Source: Actinomadura terrae
Lineage (GTDB): Bacteria; Actinomycetota; Actinomycetes; Streptosporangiales; Streptosporangiaceae
Length of the DNA stretch: 64,000 nt
NCBI RefSeq assembly: GCF_022751215.1
Contig: NZ_JAICDG010000001.1
Location: 2,108,001 to 2,172,000, forward strand
Direction of reading: 5' to 3'
In this document: positions 46,396 through 54,976 of the stretch, in pieces
How the letters are laid out: each line of letters begins with the position of its first letter
Numbering within the stretch: position 1 is the first letter of the stretch
The notes under the pieces: model-generated
Databases searched by the model: none
What the model saw: only the letters and a program-made list of their open reading frames with translations
What the model was told of the DNA's origin: nothing
Program-made: the position numbers and the translations under genes

Positions 46396-47046
46396 TCAGG
46401 CGGCGCGCGGCGGGGCCACCGGAGGGCCGCGGCGCCGGACGGCGCGGGCCAGCAGCACGCCGAGGCGCGGCGCCGGATCGTCCGCGACCACCACCGGACG
46501 CGGCGGACGGCTCGTCCGCGCGGGCGCGACCGGCAGCGGCCGCGCGACCGCCGCGAAGACCGCCCCGTACAGCCAGGCCAGGGCGCGCTCGGCGCCCGAG
46601 AGCAGCAGCGCGGCGGCGAGCGCGGCGGCGGCGTGCCCCGCCAGCATCGACGGCCCGAGCCCGAGCCCGTGCGCCATCCCGGGGCCGTGCACCATCGCGG
46701 GGCCGGGTGCGGGCGCCATGGGCGGCGGGCCCGCGCCCATGTGGTGCGCGGGGCCGGAACCGGACACGGCGAAGGTGAAGGCGAAGTGGAACGCGACCTG
46801 GGCCCACCCGACCACGGCCAGAATGCGCCGGAACGACATCATCCGACCGGCGAGGCCGACGCACAGCGCGCCGACCACCGCGCCGGTGCCGAGGATGGCG
46901 GGGAGCGGCGGCACGCAGCAGGCGCCGCGGGCGCCGGCCATGTGACCTGCGAGCGCGAGCGCCGTGCACGCGGCCGCGAGGAAGGTGCCCCGCGCGTACC
47001 GCGTGCCCCGCGCGTACCGCGGCGTCGCCGCACCCGGACCGGTCAC
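46396..47046 (-). CDS. Met/His-rich small membrane protein upstream of the importer
   Basis: 216 residues from GTG 47046, weak ribosome site. About four hydrophobic segments, with a Met/His/Pro-rich stretch between two of them (about 100-135; HHMGAGPPP, MVHGPGMAHG) that looks able to bind copper, cobalt or another metal, plus CC near 42. Starts with a near-duplicate RYARGTRYARG. Arg-rich C-terminal tail. First gene of the same-strand run, 71 bases before the binding protein. Family not recognised. Confidence 0.6.
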   Translation of the reverse strand: MTGPGAATPRYARGTRYARGTFLAAACTALALAGHMAGARGACCVPPLPAILGTGAVVGALCVGLAGRMMSFRRILAVVGWAQVAFHFAFTFAVSGSGPAHHMGAGPPPMAPAPGPAMVHGPGMAHGLGLGPSMLAGHAAAALAAALLLSGAERALAWLYGAVFAAVARPLPVAPARTSRPPRPVVVADDPAPRLGVLLARAVRRRGPPVAPPRAA

Positions 47047-47148
47047 GCCGCTCAGCCTATGAGCGGGTCGCCGGCTCCGCCACGGCGCCCCGCGATCATC
47101 GCCGGTAACGTGAACAGATCGCGCAAACTAGAAGAAGGAGTACCGATC

Positions 47149-48159
47149 ATGAAAAATCGTGACTTCGCGGGTAGGTCGGTGGGCGCGATCGGGCTCGGCT
47201 GCATGGGAATGAGCTGGGCCTACGGCGAGTCCGACGACGCGGCGTCGATCGCGCTGATCCGCGAGGCGCTCGACCTCGGCGTGACGTTCCTGGACACCGC
47301 CCAGCCCTACGGCGACGGTCACAACGAGGCGCTGCTGGGCCGGGCGCTCGCCGGGCGCCGGGACGAGGCCGTCCTCGCGACCAAGACCGGCCTGGTCGTC
47401 GAGGACAAGAAGACGTTCACGATGGTCCGGCGGGGCACGCCCGAGCACGTGAAGTCCTCCGCCGAGGACAGCCTGCGCCGCCTGGGCACCGACGTGATCG
47501 ACCTGTACTACCTGCACCGCGTCGACCCGGACGTGCCGCTCGCCGACACCTGGGGCGCGATGGCGGAGCTGGTCGCCGAGGGCAAGGCGCGCGCCATCGG
47601 CCTCTCGGAGGTGGGCGTCGCGCAGGCCGCCGAGGCGCACGCGATCCACCCCGTCGCGGCGATCCAGTCGGAGCTGTCGCTGTGGACGCGGGACGCGATG
47701 GGCGCGCCGAGCACGGAGACCAGCGGCTCGGTCGGCATGCTCAGCGTGGTCGGCGGCGCCGGGGACGCGGGGGACGTGGTCGGCTGGTGCGCCGCCAACG
47801 GCGCCGCGTTCGTGCCGTTCTCGCCGCTCGGCCGGGGCTTCCTCACCGGGACCGTCTCCGCGTCCGACTTCGAGGACGAGGACTTCCGGAAGATCAACCC
47901 GCGCTTCCAGGAGGAGGCGGTGAAGGCCAACCAGCGCATCGTGGACGTCGTGAAGGCGGTCGCGGAACGGCACGGCGCCACCCCGGCGCAGGTCGCCATC
48001 GCCTGGACGCTCGCCCAGGGCGACCACGTCATCCCGATCCCCGGCACCAAGAAGTCCCGCTACCTGCGCGACAACGCGGGCGCCGCCGACCTGGAGCTGA
48101 CCGAGCGGGACCTCGCCGAGCTGGACGCCGTGCCCCCGGCGGTCGGAGGAAGGTACTGA
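47149..48159 (+). CDS. Aldo/keto reductase
   Basis: 336 residues from ATG 47149 (GAAGGAG 8 bases upstream). TIM-barrel AKR with LGCMGMSWAYGESDD, the catalytic Asp-Tyr-Lys-His set in FLDTAQPYG, LATKTGLV and YYLHRVDPD, and the NADPH segment IPIPGTKKSRYLRDN. Resembles the YajO/AKR13-type group. An insert rich in Gly/Ser (about 185-208; APSTETSGSVG) is longer than normal. Reduces aldehydes or ketones in the cytoplasm; substrate unknown. Divergent from the Met/His-rich gene. Confidence 0.92.
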   Translation: MKNRDFAGRSVGAIGLGCMGMSWAYGESDDAASIALIREALDLGVTFLDTAQPYGDGHNEALLGRALAGRRDEAVLATKTGLVVEDKKTFTMVRRGTPEHVKSSAEDSLRRLGTDVIDLYYLHRVDPDVPLADTWGAMAELVAEGKARAIGLSEVGVAQAAEAHAIHPVAAIQSELSLWTRDAMGAPSTETSGSVGMLSVVGGAGDAGDVVGWCAANGAAFVPFSPLGRGFLTGTVSASDFEDEDFRKINPRFQEEAVKANQRIVDVVKAVAERHGATPAQVAIAWTLAQGDHVIPIPGTKKSRYLRDNAGAADLELTERDLAELDAVPPAVGGRY

Positions 48160-48171
48160 CGTTCCGGGCGC

Positions 48172-49623
48172 TCAGCGCGGCCGGTAGTCGGCCAGGTAGC
48201 GGCGGACCTTCTCGGCGTACGGCATGAACCGCGCCGGGACGCCGCCCTCCTTCACAACGGTCTTGGAGGAGCTGCGGTAGCTGACCGCCAGGTTCAGCGC
48301 CGGGTCGCCCGGCACGCCCTTCAGGTCCTTGCCCCAGAAGCACAGGTAGCGGCCCATCGCCGGGATCGACAGCTCCGGGGTGATCTGGGCGGGCCGCGGT
48401 TCGGGGTTGTTGAGGCCGCCCGGCTGCCAGAACACCAGGATCTTCGGCGTCCACCGCGCGATGCCGTACTCGTCCTTCGCCGGGTCGGACAGGTGCGGGT
48501 CGAAACCGCTCTCGGCCTTCAGCATCGCGGCGATCAGCGCCGGGCTCAGGCCGGGCATCTCGCACCACGTGCCCGCCCGGACGATCAGGTCCCGGTACTG
48601 GCGGGGCACGTCGGACCCCGCGCGCAGGTAGCGCGACTGCGCGTCGTCCGCCGCGGACCCGTCGTCGCCCATGCCCGCGACGGCCCACGCCGCACCGCCC
48701 GCGACGACCGCCGCGGCCGCGAGGGCCGCCCCGGCGACGACGACCCGGCGGCGCGCGGGCCGCCGGGGCCGGCGGACCACCGCCGCCGGTGGTGAGTCGG
48801 GAAGCGGGTCGGTCGCGACGGAGCTGGTCGCCTCGGCCAGCGCGGCCCCGAACTCCTCCGCGCTCGGGAAGCGGCGCTCGCGGTCGGGCTCCAGCGCACG
48901 CAGCACGGCCGCGTCCACCCGGGGCGGGACGGCCGGGCTCAGCCGGCTCGGCGGCTCGGGCGGCGTGTGCGGCGGCTCGCCGGTCAGCAGGTGGTAGGTG
49001 AGCGCACCGAGCCCGTACACGTCGGCCCGCCGGTCGGGGGCGCCGTCGATGCGCGCCTGCTCGGGCGCCATGTAGCCGGGCGACCCGGCGGGCAGCGTCA
49101 GACTCGACAGCCGGTCGTCGGTGCGCGCGATGCCGAGGTCGGCGATCAGGACCCGCTCGCCCCCCTCCCCGCTCCCGTCTCTGTCTCCCGAGGCCGCCCG
49201 CAGCAGCACGTTGGACGGCTTCAGGTCGCGGTGGACGACGCCGAGCCCGTGCAGCTCCCCGACGCCCAGGATGATCTCCCGCGCGATCCGCAGCGCCTCG
49301 TTCAGCGGCAGCGGCCCGTCGGCCAGCCGGTCCTCCAGCGTGCCGCGGTCGGCGTAGGTCATCACGAAGTAGGGGCGCCCGTCGGGCAGCTCGCCGATGT
49401 CGAAGACCTGCACGAGCCGGGGCGAGTCGGCCCGCCGCAGCAGCCGCGCCTCCCGGACGAACCGCTCCCGGACGTCGGCGCGGTGCGTCCAGTGCTCACC
49501 GAGGATCTTGACGGCCACCGGCGCGTCGAGCTCCGGGTCGTGGCCCAGCCAGACCGTCGCGAACCCGCCCGAGCCGAGCAGGCGGACGATCGTGTGGCGG
49601 CCGGCGGTCCTCGGGGTCTCCAT
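48172..49623 (-). CDS. Ser/Thr kinase fused to a lytic transglycosylase (SLT) domain
   Basis: 483 residues. Cytoplasmic Hanks-type kinase (about 10-260): LLGSGGFATVWLG, Lys in VAVKIL, VVHRDLKPSNVLL, and DLG instead of DFG; APE in YMAPEQARID. One membrane helix (about 300-322, AAAAVVAGGAAWAVAG) leads to an extracellular domain (about 345-475) with the transglycosylase signature MLKAESGFDP (catalytic Glu) and an aromatic core IARWTPKILVFW. The usual PASTA sensor is missing and replaced by a domain that may bind or cut peptidoglycan. It could sense wall damage and signal inside. Ribosome site weak. Divergent from hrpA. Confidence 0.85.
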   Translation of the reverse strand: METPRTAGRHTIVRLLGSGGFATVWLGHDPELDAPVAVKILGEHWTHRADVRERFVREARLLRRADSPRLVQVFDIGELPDGRPYFVMTYADRGTLEDRLADGPLPLNEALRIAREIILGVGELHGLGVVHRDLKPSNVLLRAASGDRDGSGEGGERVLIADLGIARTDDRLSSLTLPAGSPGYMAPEQARIDGAPDRRADVYGLGALTYHLLTGEPPHTPPEPPSRLSPAVPPRVDAAVLRALEPDRERRFPSAEEFGAALAEATSSVATDPLPDSPPAAVVRRPRRPARRRVVVAGAALAAAAVVAGGAAWAVAGMGDDGSAADDAQSRYLRAGSDVPRQYRDLIVRAGTWCEMPGLSPALIAAMLKAESGFDPHLSDPAKDEYGIARWTPKILVFWQPGGLNNPEPRPAQITPELSIPAMGRYLCFWGKDLKGVPGDPALNLAVSYRSSSKTVVKEGGVPARFMPYAEKVRRYLADYRPR

Positions 49624-49855
49624 GTCACACCATCATGAGGGATGCTCCGGCCGAACGGTCAGTATCTCCAGGTGAAGGCTTCGGTACGCGGCGTGAGGGC
49701 GGCGGGAATCCGGGCCGGGCGCGCGGTGTTGTACGTCAGGCCCCCGGAAATTCGATCGCCCCGCATGGGACGTTGCGGCTACGGTGCGAAGGTTTGAGGG
49801 TGAGCGGGCCCGGGGCGCCCGAACCCTATCCTTGACGAGGATGATGAGGACGTCT

Positions 49856-52800
49856 GTGAACTCGCCGCTCGCCGGCCTGCGCGCGCGCCTGCCGTCGCTG
49901 ACGCTGCACGACCAGCATCGCCTGCGCCGCCGCATCGACGGCGCGCAGAAGATGCGCGACGCCGCCCGCCGGGGCAGGGTCGCCGAGGAGATCACCGCCG
50001 AGATCGAGGCCGCCGAGCGGCGGGTCGAGCGGCGGCGCGCGGCCGTGCCCGCGATCACCTACCCGGCCGAACTGCCCGTCGCGCGCAAGAAGGACGACAT
50101 TCTCGCCGCCGTCCGCGACCACCAGGTCGTGATCGTGGCGGGCGAGACCGGGTCCGGCAAGACGACGCAGATCCCCAAGATCTGCCTGGAGCTCGGCCGG
50201 GGCGTGCTCGGCTCGATCGGGCACACCCAGCCGCGCCGGCTCGCCGCCCGCACCGTCGCCGACCGGATCGCCGAGGAGCTCGGCACCGAGCTCGGCGAGG
50301 CCGTCGGCTACAAGGTCCGCTTCACCGACCGCTCCAGCGACGACACGCTGGTCAAGCTGATGACCGACGGCATCCTGCTCGCCGAGATCCAGACCGACCG
50401 GCTGCTGCGCCGCTACGACACGCTGATCATCGACGAGGCGCACGAGCGCAGCCTCAACATCGACTTCCTGCTCGGCTACGTCAAGGAGATCCTGCCGAGG
50501 CGCCCCGACCTCAAGGTGATCATCACCTCGGCGACGATCGACCCCGAGCGGTTCTCGGCGCACTTCGACGACGCGCCGATCGTGGAGGTGTCCGGGCGGA
50601 CGTATCCGGTGGAGGTCCGCTACCGGCCCGTCACCGACCCCGACGACCCGTCCGCCGATCCCGACCGCGACCAGGTCCAGGCGATCCTCGACGCGGTGGA
50701 CGAGCTGGGCCGCGAGGCGCCCGGCGACGTGCTGGTGTTCCTCAGCGGCGAGCGCGAGATCCGCGACACCGCCGACGCGCTCACCAAGCACCTCCAGCGG
50801 CAGCGGGGGACCGCCGAGGTCGTCCCGCTGTACGCGCGGCTGTCGGCGGCGGAGCAGCACCGCGTGTTCCAGCCGCACCGCGGGCGCCGGATCGTCCTCG
50901 CCACCAACGTCGCCGAGACGTCGCTGACCGTCCCCGGCATCAAGTACGTCGTCGACCCCGGCACCGCGCGGATCTCCCGCTACAGCCACCGCCTGAAGGT
51001 GCAGCGGCTCCCGATCGAGCCCGTGTCGCAGGCGTCGGCGAACCAGCGCAAGGGACGCTGCGGCCGCGTGTCCGAGGGCGTCTGCATCCGGCTCTACTCC
51101 GAAGAGGACTTCGAGTCCCGGCCCGAGTTCACCGACCCGGAGATCCTCCGCACGAACCTCGCCTCGGTCATCCTCCAGATGACCGCGCTCGGCCTCGGCG
51201 ACATCGCCGCGTTCCCGTTCGTCGAGCCGCCCGACCGCCGCAACGTGAAGGCGGGCGTCGACCTGCTGCACGAGCTGGGCGCGATCGACCCGTCCGAGAA
51301 GGACCCGCGCAAGCGCCTCACCCCGCTCGGCCGCCGCCTCGCGCAGCTGCCCGTCGACCCGCGGCTCGCGCGGATGGTGCTGGAGGCCGACCGGAACGGC
51401 TGCGTCCGCGAGGTGCTCGTCATCGCCGCCGCGCTGTCCATCCAGGACCCGCGCGAGCGTCCGGCCGACAACCAGCAGGCCGCCGACGAGCGGCACCGCC
51501 GGTTCGCCGACCCCACCTCCGACTTCCTCGCGTACCTGAACCTGTGGAACTACCTGCGCGAACAGCAGCAGGAGCTGTCGGGCAGCGCGTTCCGGCGGAT
51601 GTGCAAGAACGAGTTCCTGCACTTCCTGCGCGTCCGCGAGTGGCAGGACCTGCACGGCCAGCTCAAACAGGTCGCCAAGACCCTCGGCGTCACGGTCAAC
51701 ACCGCCGACGCCCCGCCCGACCGCGTCCACGTCTCGCTGCTGTCGGGCCTGCTCTCGCACATCGGCCTGGCGGACGCCGACAAGAAGGACGCCAAGCAGC
51801 GCCGCGGCCAGGAGTACATCGGCGCGCGCGGCGCGCGGTTCGCCGTGTTCCCCGGGTCGTCGCTGTTCCGCAAGCCGCCCCGCTGGGTGATGTCGGCGGA
51901 GCTGGTCGAGACGTCGCGGCTGTGGGCGCGGGTGAACGCCAGGATCGAGCCGGAGTGGATCGAGCCGCTCGCCGAACACCTCGTCAAGCGCTCCTACAGC
52001 GAGCCGCACTGGTCGAAGAAGCGCGCGGCCGTCATGGCGCACGAGAAGGTCACGCTCTACGGCGTGCCGATCGTCGCCGACCGCCGCGTCAACTACGGCT
52101 CCATCGACCCGGCCCTGTCCCGCGAGCTGTTCATCCGGCACGCGCTCGTCGAGGGCGACTGGGAGACCCACCACCGGTTCTTCCACGAGAACCGCGCCCT
52201 GCTGGAGGAGGTCGAGGAGCTGGAGCACCGCGCCCGCCGCCGCGACATCCTCGTCGACGACGAGACGCTGTTCGACTTCTACGACGAGCGCGTCCCCGAG
52301 GACGTCGTGTCCGGGCGGCACTTCGACGCCTGGTGGAAGCAGGCCCGGCGCGACGACCCCGACCTGCTCGGGTTCGAGAAGTCGATGCTCATCAACGCGA
52401 CCGCGGGCGGTGTCAGCGAGGCCGACTACCCCGACTCCTGGCGGCAGGGGCCGCTGAGCCTGCGGCTGACCTACCAGTTCGAGCCGGGCACCGACGCCGA
52501 CGGCGTGACCGTGCACGTCCCGGTGCAGGTGCTGAACCAGGTGCGGCCGGACGGCTTCGAGTGGCAGGTCCCCGGGCTGCGCGCCGAGCTGGTCACCGAG
52601 TTGATCCGGTCGCTGCCGAAACAGCTGCGCGTCAACTTCGTCCCGGCGCCCGACTACGCCCGCAAGGTCCTCGACCGCGTCGCGCCGCGCACCGAGCCGC
52701 TGCTGGACGCGCTGGAGCGCGAGCTGACCGCGCTGACCTCCGTCCCGGTCGCGCGGGAGGCCTGGGACACCTCCCGGCTGCCCGCGCACCTGCGGATCAC

Positions 52801-53779
52801 GTTCCGCGTGGTGGACGACCGGGGACGGGCGCTCGGCGAGGGCACCGACCTGGACGAGCTGAAGCGCCGCCTCGCGGGCAAGGTCCGGGGGACGCTGTCC
52901 AAGGCGGCGGCCACGATCGAGCGGTCCGGGCTGCGCGAGTGGACGATCGGCGAGCTGCCGCGCACCTACGAGCGGAACCAGGCGGGCTACGACGTCAAGG
53001 CGTACCCGGCGCTCACCGACGAGGGCGACAGCGTCGCCGTCCGGATGTATGAGACCGAGTTCGAGCAGCGCCGCGCGATGTGGCTCGGCACCCGCAGGCT
53101 GATCCTGCTGAACGCGCCGTCGCCGGTGAAGCTCATCCAGGGCCGCCTCACCAACCAGGGGAAGCTGGCGCTCAGCCACAACCCGCACGGCTCCGTCGCC
53201 GCGCTCTTCGACGACTGCGTCACCGCCGCCGCCGACCGGCTCATCGCCGAGGCGGGCGGCCCTGCGTGGGACGAGGAGGGGTTCCGCGTCCTGTACGACC
53301 GCGTCCGCGCGGACCTGCACGACGCCACCGCCGCGATCGTCGCGCTGGTCGAGCGGATCCTGGCCGAGGCCCACGAGATCGACCGGCGGCTGCGCGGCAC
53401 GACGAGCCTGACGCTCGTGCCCGCGCTGACCGCCGTCCGCGCCCATATCGCGGTACTGGTCAAGCCGGGGTTCGTCACCGAGACCGGCTGGCAGCGGCTG
53501 CCCGACCTGCCCCGCTACCTGCGCGCACTCCAGGTGCGGCTCGACAAGCTGCCCGAGAACCCCGGACGCGACCGCGCGCTCGCGCATCAGGTCGAGACGC
53601 TGGAGCAGGAGTACGAGCAGGCGCTCCGCCGGCTGCACCCGGCCCGCCGCGACGGCGAGCCCGCCAAGCAGGTCCGCTGGATGCTGGAGGAGCTGCGGGT
53701 CAGCCTGTTCGCCCAGCAGCTCGGGACCCGCTACCCCGTGTCGGACAAGCGCATCCGCAAGGCCCTCGCGCAGCTCTAG
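49856..53779 (+). CDS. hrpA: ATP-dependent RNA helicase HrpA
   Basis: 1307 residues from GTG 49856, chosen for GATGAGG 5 bases upstream and the family-typical start NSPLAGLRARLPSLTL; ATG 49841 is the alternative. DEAH-box helicase: Walker A AGETGSGKTTQIPK near 80, DEAHERSLN, SATIDPERFS, and QRKGRCGRVSEGVC (motif VI). Then the HA2 and OB regions (LARMVLEADRNGC; VTLYGVPIVADRRV) and a long C-terminal DUF3418 domain, as in full-length bacterial HrpA. Acts on mRNA/ribosome collisions in other bacteria. Single gene. A long antisense frame along it is a GC artefact. Confidence 0.96.
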   Translation: MNSPLAGLRARLPSLTLHDQHRLRRRIDGAQKMRDAARRGRVAEEITAEIEAAERRVERRRAAVPAITYPAELPVARKKDDILAAVRDHQVVIVAGETGSGKTTQIPKICLELGRGVLGSIGHTQPRRLAARTVADRIAEELGTELGEAVGYKVRFTDRSSDDTLVKLMTDGILLAEIQTDRLLRRYDTLIIDEAHERSLNIDFLLGYVKEILPRRPDLKVIITSATIDPERFSAHFDDAPIVEVSGRTYPVEVRYRPVTDPDDPSADPDRDQVQAILDAVDELGREAPGDVLVFLSGEREIRDTADALTKHLQRQRGTAEVVPLYARLSAAEQHRVFQPHRGRRIVLATNVAETSLTVPGIKYVVDPGTARISRYSHRLKVQRLPIEPVSQASANQRKGRCGRVSEGVCIRLYSEEDFESRPEFTDPEILRTNLASVILQMTALGLGDIAAFPFVEPPDRRNVKAGVDLLHELGAIDPSEKDPRKRLTPLGRRLAQLPVDPRLARMVLEADRNGCVREVLVIAAALSIQDPRERPADNQQAADERHRRFADPTSDFLAYLNLWNYLREQQQELSGSAFRRMCKNEFLHFLRVREWQDLHGQLKQVAKTLGVTVNTADAPPDRVHVSLLSGLLSHIGLADADKKDAKQRRGQEYIGARGARFAVFPGSSLFRKPPRWVMSAELVETSRLWARVNARIEPEWIEPLAEHLVKRSYSEPHWSKKRAAVMAHEKVTLYGVPIVADRRVNYGSIDPALSRELFIRHALVEGDWETHHRFFHENRALLEEVEELEHRARRRDILVDDETLFDFYDERVPEDVVSGRHFDAWWKQARRDDPDLLGFEKSMLINATAGGVSEADYPDSWRQGPLSLRLTYQFEPGTDADGVTVHVPVQVLNQVRPDGFEWQVPGLRAELVTELIRSLPKQLRVNFVPAPDYARKVLDRVAPRTEPLLDALERELTALTSVPVAREAWDTSRLPAHLRITFRVVDDRGRALGEGTDLDELKRRLAGKVRGTLSKAAATIERSGLREWTIGELPRTYERNQAGYDVKAYPALTDEGDSVAVRMYETEFEQRRAMWLGTRRLILLNAPSPVKLIQGRLTNQGKLALSHNPHGSVAALFDDCVTAAADRLIAEAGGPAWDEEGFRVLYDRVRADLHDATAAIVALVERILAEAHEIDRRLRGTTSLTLVPALTAVRAHIAVLVKPGFVTETGWQRLPDLPRYLRALQVRLDKLPENPGRDRALAHQVETLEQEYEQALRRLHPARRDGEPAKQVRWMLEELRVSLFAQQLGTRYPVSDKRIRKALAQL

Positions 53780-53817
53780 CGGCCCGACCATGATCACTTG
53801 TCGGGTATGACTGGAGC

Positions 53818-54774
53818 ATGGAACTGAGGGGCTTCTACCCGGAAGTGGAACCGCACGACTCCGGGCTGCTCGACGTGGGCGACGGCAACCAGATCTACTG
53901 GGAGGTGTGCGGGAACCCGGACGGCAAGCCCGCGGTGTTCCTGCACGGCGGGCCCGGCGGCGGGGTGCTGCCGGCCCACCGGCGCTTCTTCGATCCGTCC
54001 GCCTACCGGATCGTGCTGTTCGACCAGCGCAACTGCGGCCGCAGCCTGCCGAGCGCGAGCGACCCGGCGGTGTCGCTGGAGCACAACACGACCCCGCACC
54101 TGGTCGCCGACATCGAGCGGCTGCGCGAGCACCTGTCCATCGACCGCTGGCTGGTGTTCGGCGGCAGTTGGGGCAGCACGCTCGCCCTCTCCTACGCGCA
54201 GGCCCATCCCGAGCGCGTCACCGAGATCGTGCTGCGCGGGGTGTGGCTCATCCGTCCCGAGGACGAGGCGTGGTCGCTCGCCCCGGGAGGCGCCGCGCAC
54301 CTGTTCCCCGCCGAGTGGGCCGCGTTCCGCGACGCGATCCCGCCCGCCGAGCGCGACGACCTGCTCGCCGCCTACGGGCGCCGCATCCACGACCCCGACC
54401 CGGCGGTGCACGGGCCCGCGTCCCGCGCCTGGATGGACTGGGAGATGTCGGCCAACACCCTGCTCCCGATGCCGCCCCCCGACGTCGGCCCCGAGCTGCT
54501 CTACGCGTTCGCCCGCATCCTCCACCACTACATCGCGAACGGCGGGTTCCTTCCCGAGGAGGGGCTGCTCGCGGGCGTCGACCGCGTCCGGCACATCCCC
54601 GCCGTGATCGTGAACGGCCGCTACGACATCAAGACGCCGCCCGACCAGGCATGGGACCTGCACCAGGCGTGGCCCGAGGCGGAGTTCACCATCGTCGAGG
54701 ACGCGGGGCACGGCGGCTCCGAACCGGGAACGCTGCACCGCCTCGTCGAGGCGACCGACCGCTTCCGCCCCTGA
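53818..54774 (+). CDS. pip: Prolyl aminopeptidase
   Basis: 318 residues. Alpha/beta hydrolase of peptidase family S33: oxyanion loop FLHGGPGGG near 42-49, FDQRNCGRS, nucleophile Ser117 in FGGSWGSTLAL, Asp in VNGRYDIKTP near 265 and His in VEDAGHGGSE near 292. Releases N-terminal proline from peptides in the cytoplasm. 38 bases behind hrpA and possibly read through. Start ATG 53818 lacks a clean ribosome site but matches the usual family start LRGFYPEVEP. Confidence 0.93.
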   Translation: MELRGFYPEVEPHDSGLLDVGDGNQIYWEVCGNPDGKPAVFLHGGPGGGVLPAHRRFFDPSAYRIVLFDQRNCGRSLPSASDPAVSLEHNTTPHLVADIERLREHLSIDRWLVFGGSWGSTLALSYAQAHPERVTEIVLRGVWLIRPEDEAWSLAPGGAAHLFPAEWAAFRDAIPPAERDDLLAAYGRRIHDPDPAVHGPASRAWMDWEMSANTLLPMPPPDVGPELLYAFARILHHYIANGGFLPEEGLLAGVDRVRHIPAVIVNGRYDIKTPPDQAWDLHQAWPEAEFTIVEDAGHGGSEPGTLHRLVEATDRFRP

Positions 54775-54808
54775 CCGGGGAGCCGAATCTTCGGCTGGCC
54801 GAACCGGG

Positions 54809-54829
54809 CCCCGCCGACCTTCGGCGGGG
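54809..54829 (+). terminator. Terminator behind the prolyl aminopeptidase gene
   Basis: CCCCGCCGA (54809-54817) pairs with TCGGCGGGG (54821-54829); a smaller hairpin GCCGAATCTTCGGC lies just before at 54782-54795. Confidence 0.6.
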
Positions 54830-54976
54830 GACAGGGGAAGCCCAGCGAGCATGCCGTTTCCGGATTTCGTGGACGCCCCGGAGGCCCGCCGGGCTCTCCG
54901 CGGCGCGACCTCTGCGTGCCCACACGAACCCCCCAAGTCACTGCGGCCACGCCGACTAGTGCGTATGGTTCATTCC

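Noticed and set aside
49826..53797. A very long open frame on the strand opposite hrpA
   Set aside because: It mirrors hrpA codon positions in GC-rich DNA, has low-complexity Leu/Gly/Arg/Val sequence and no family match.
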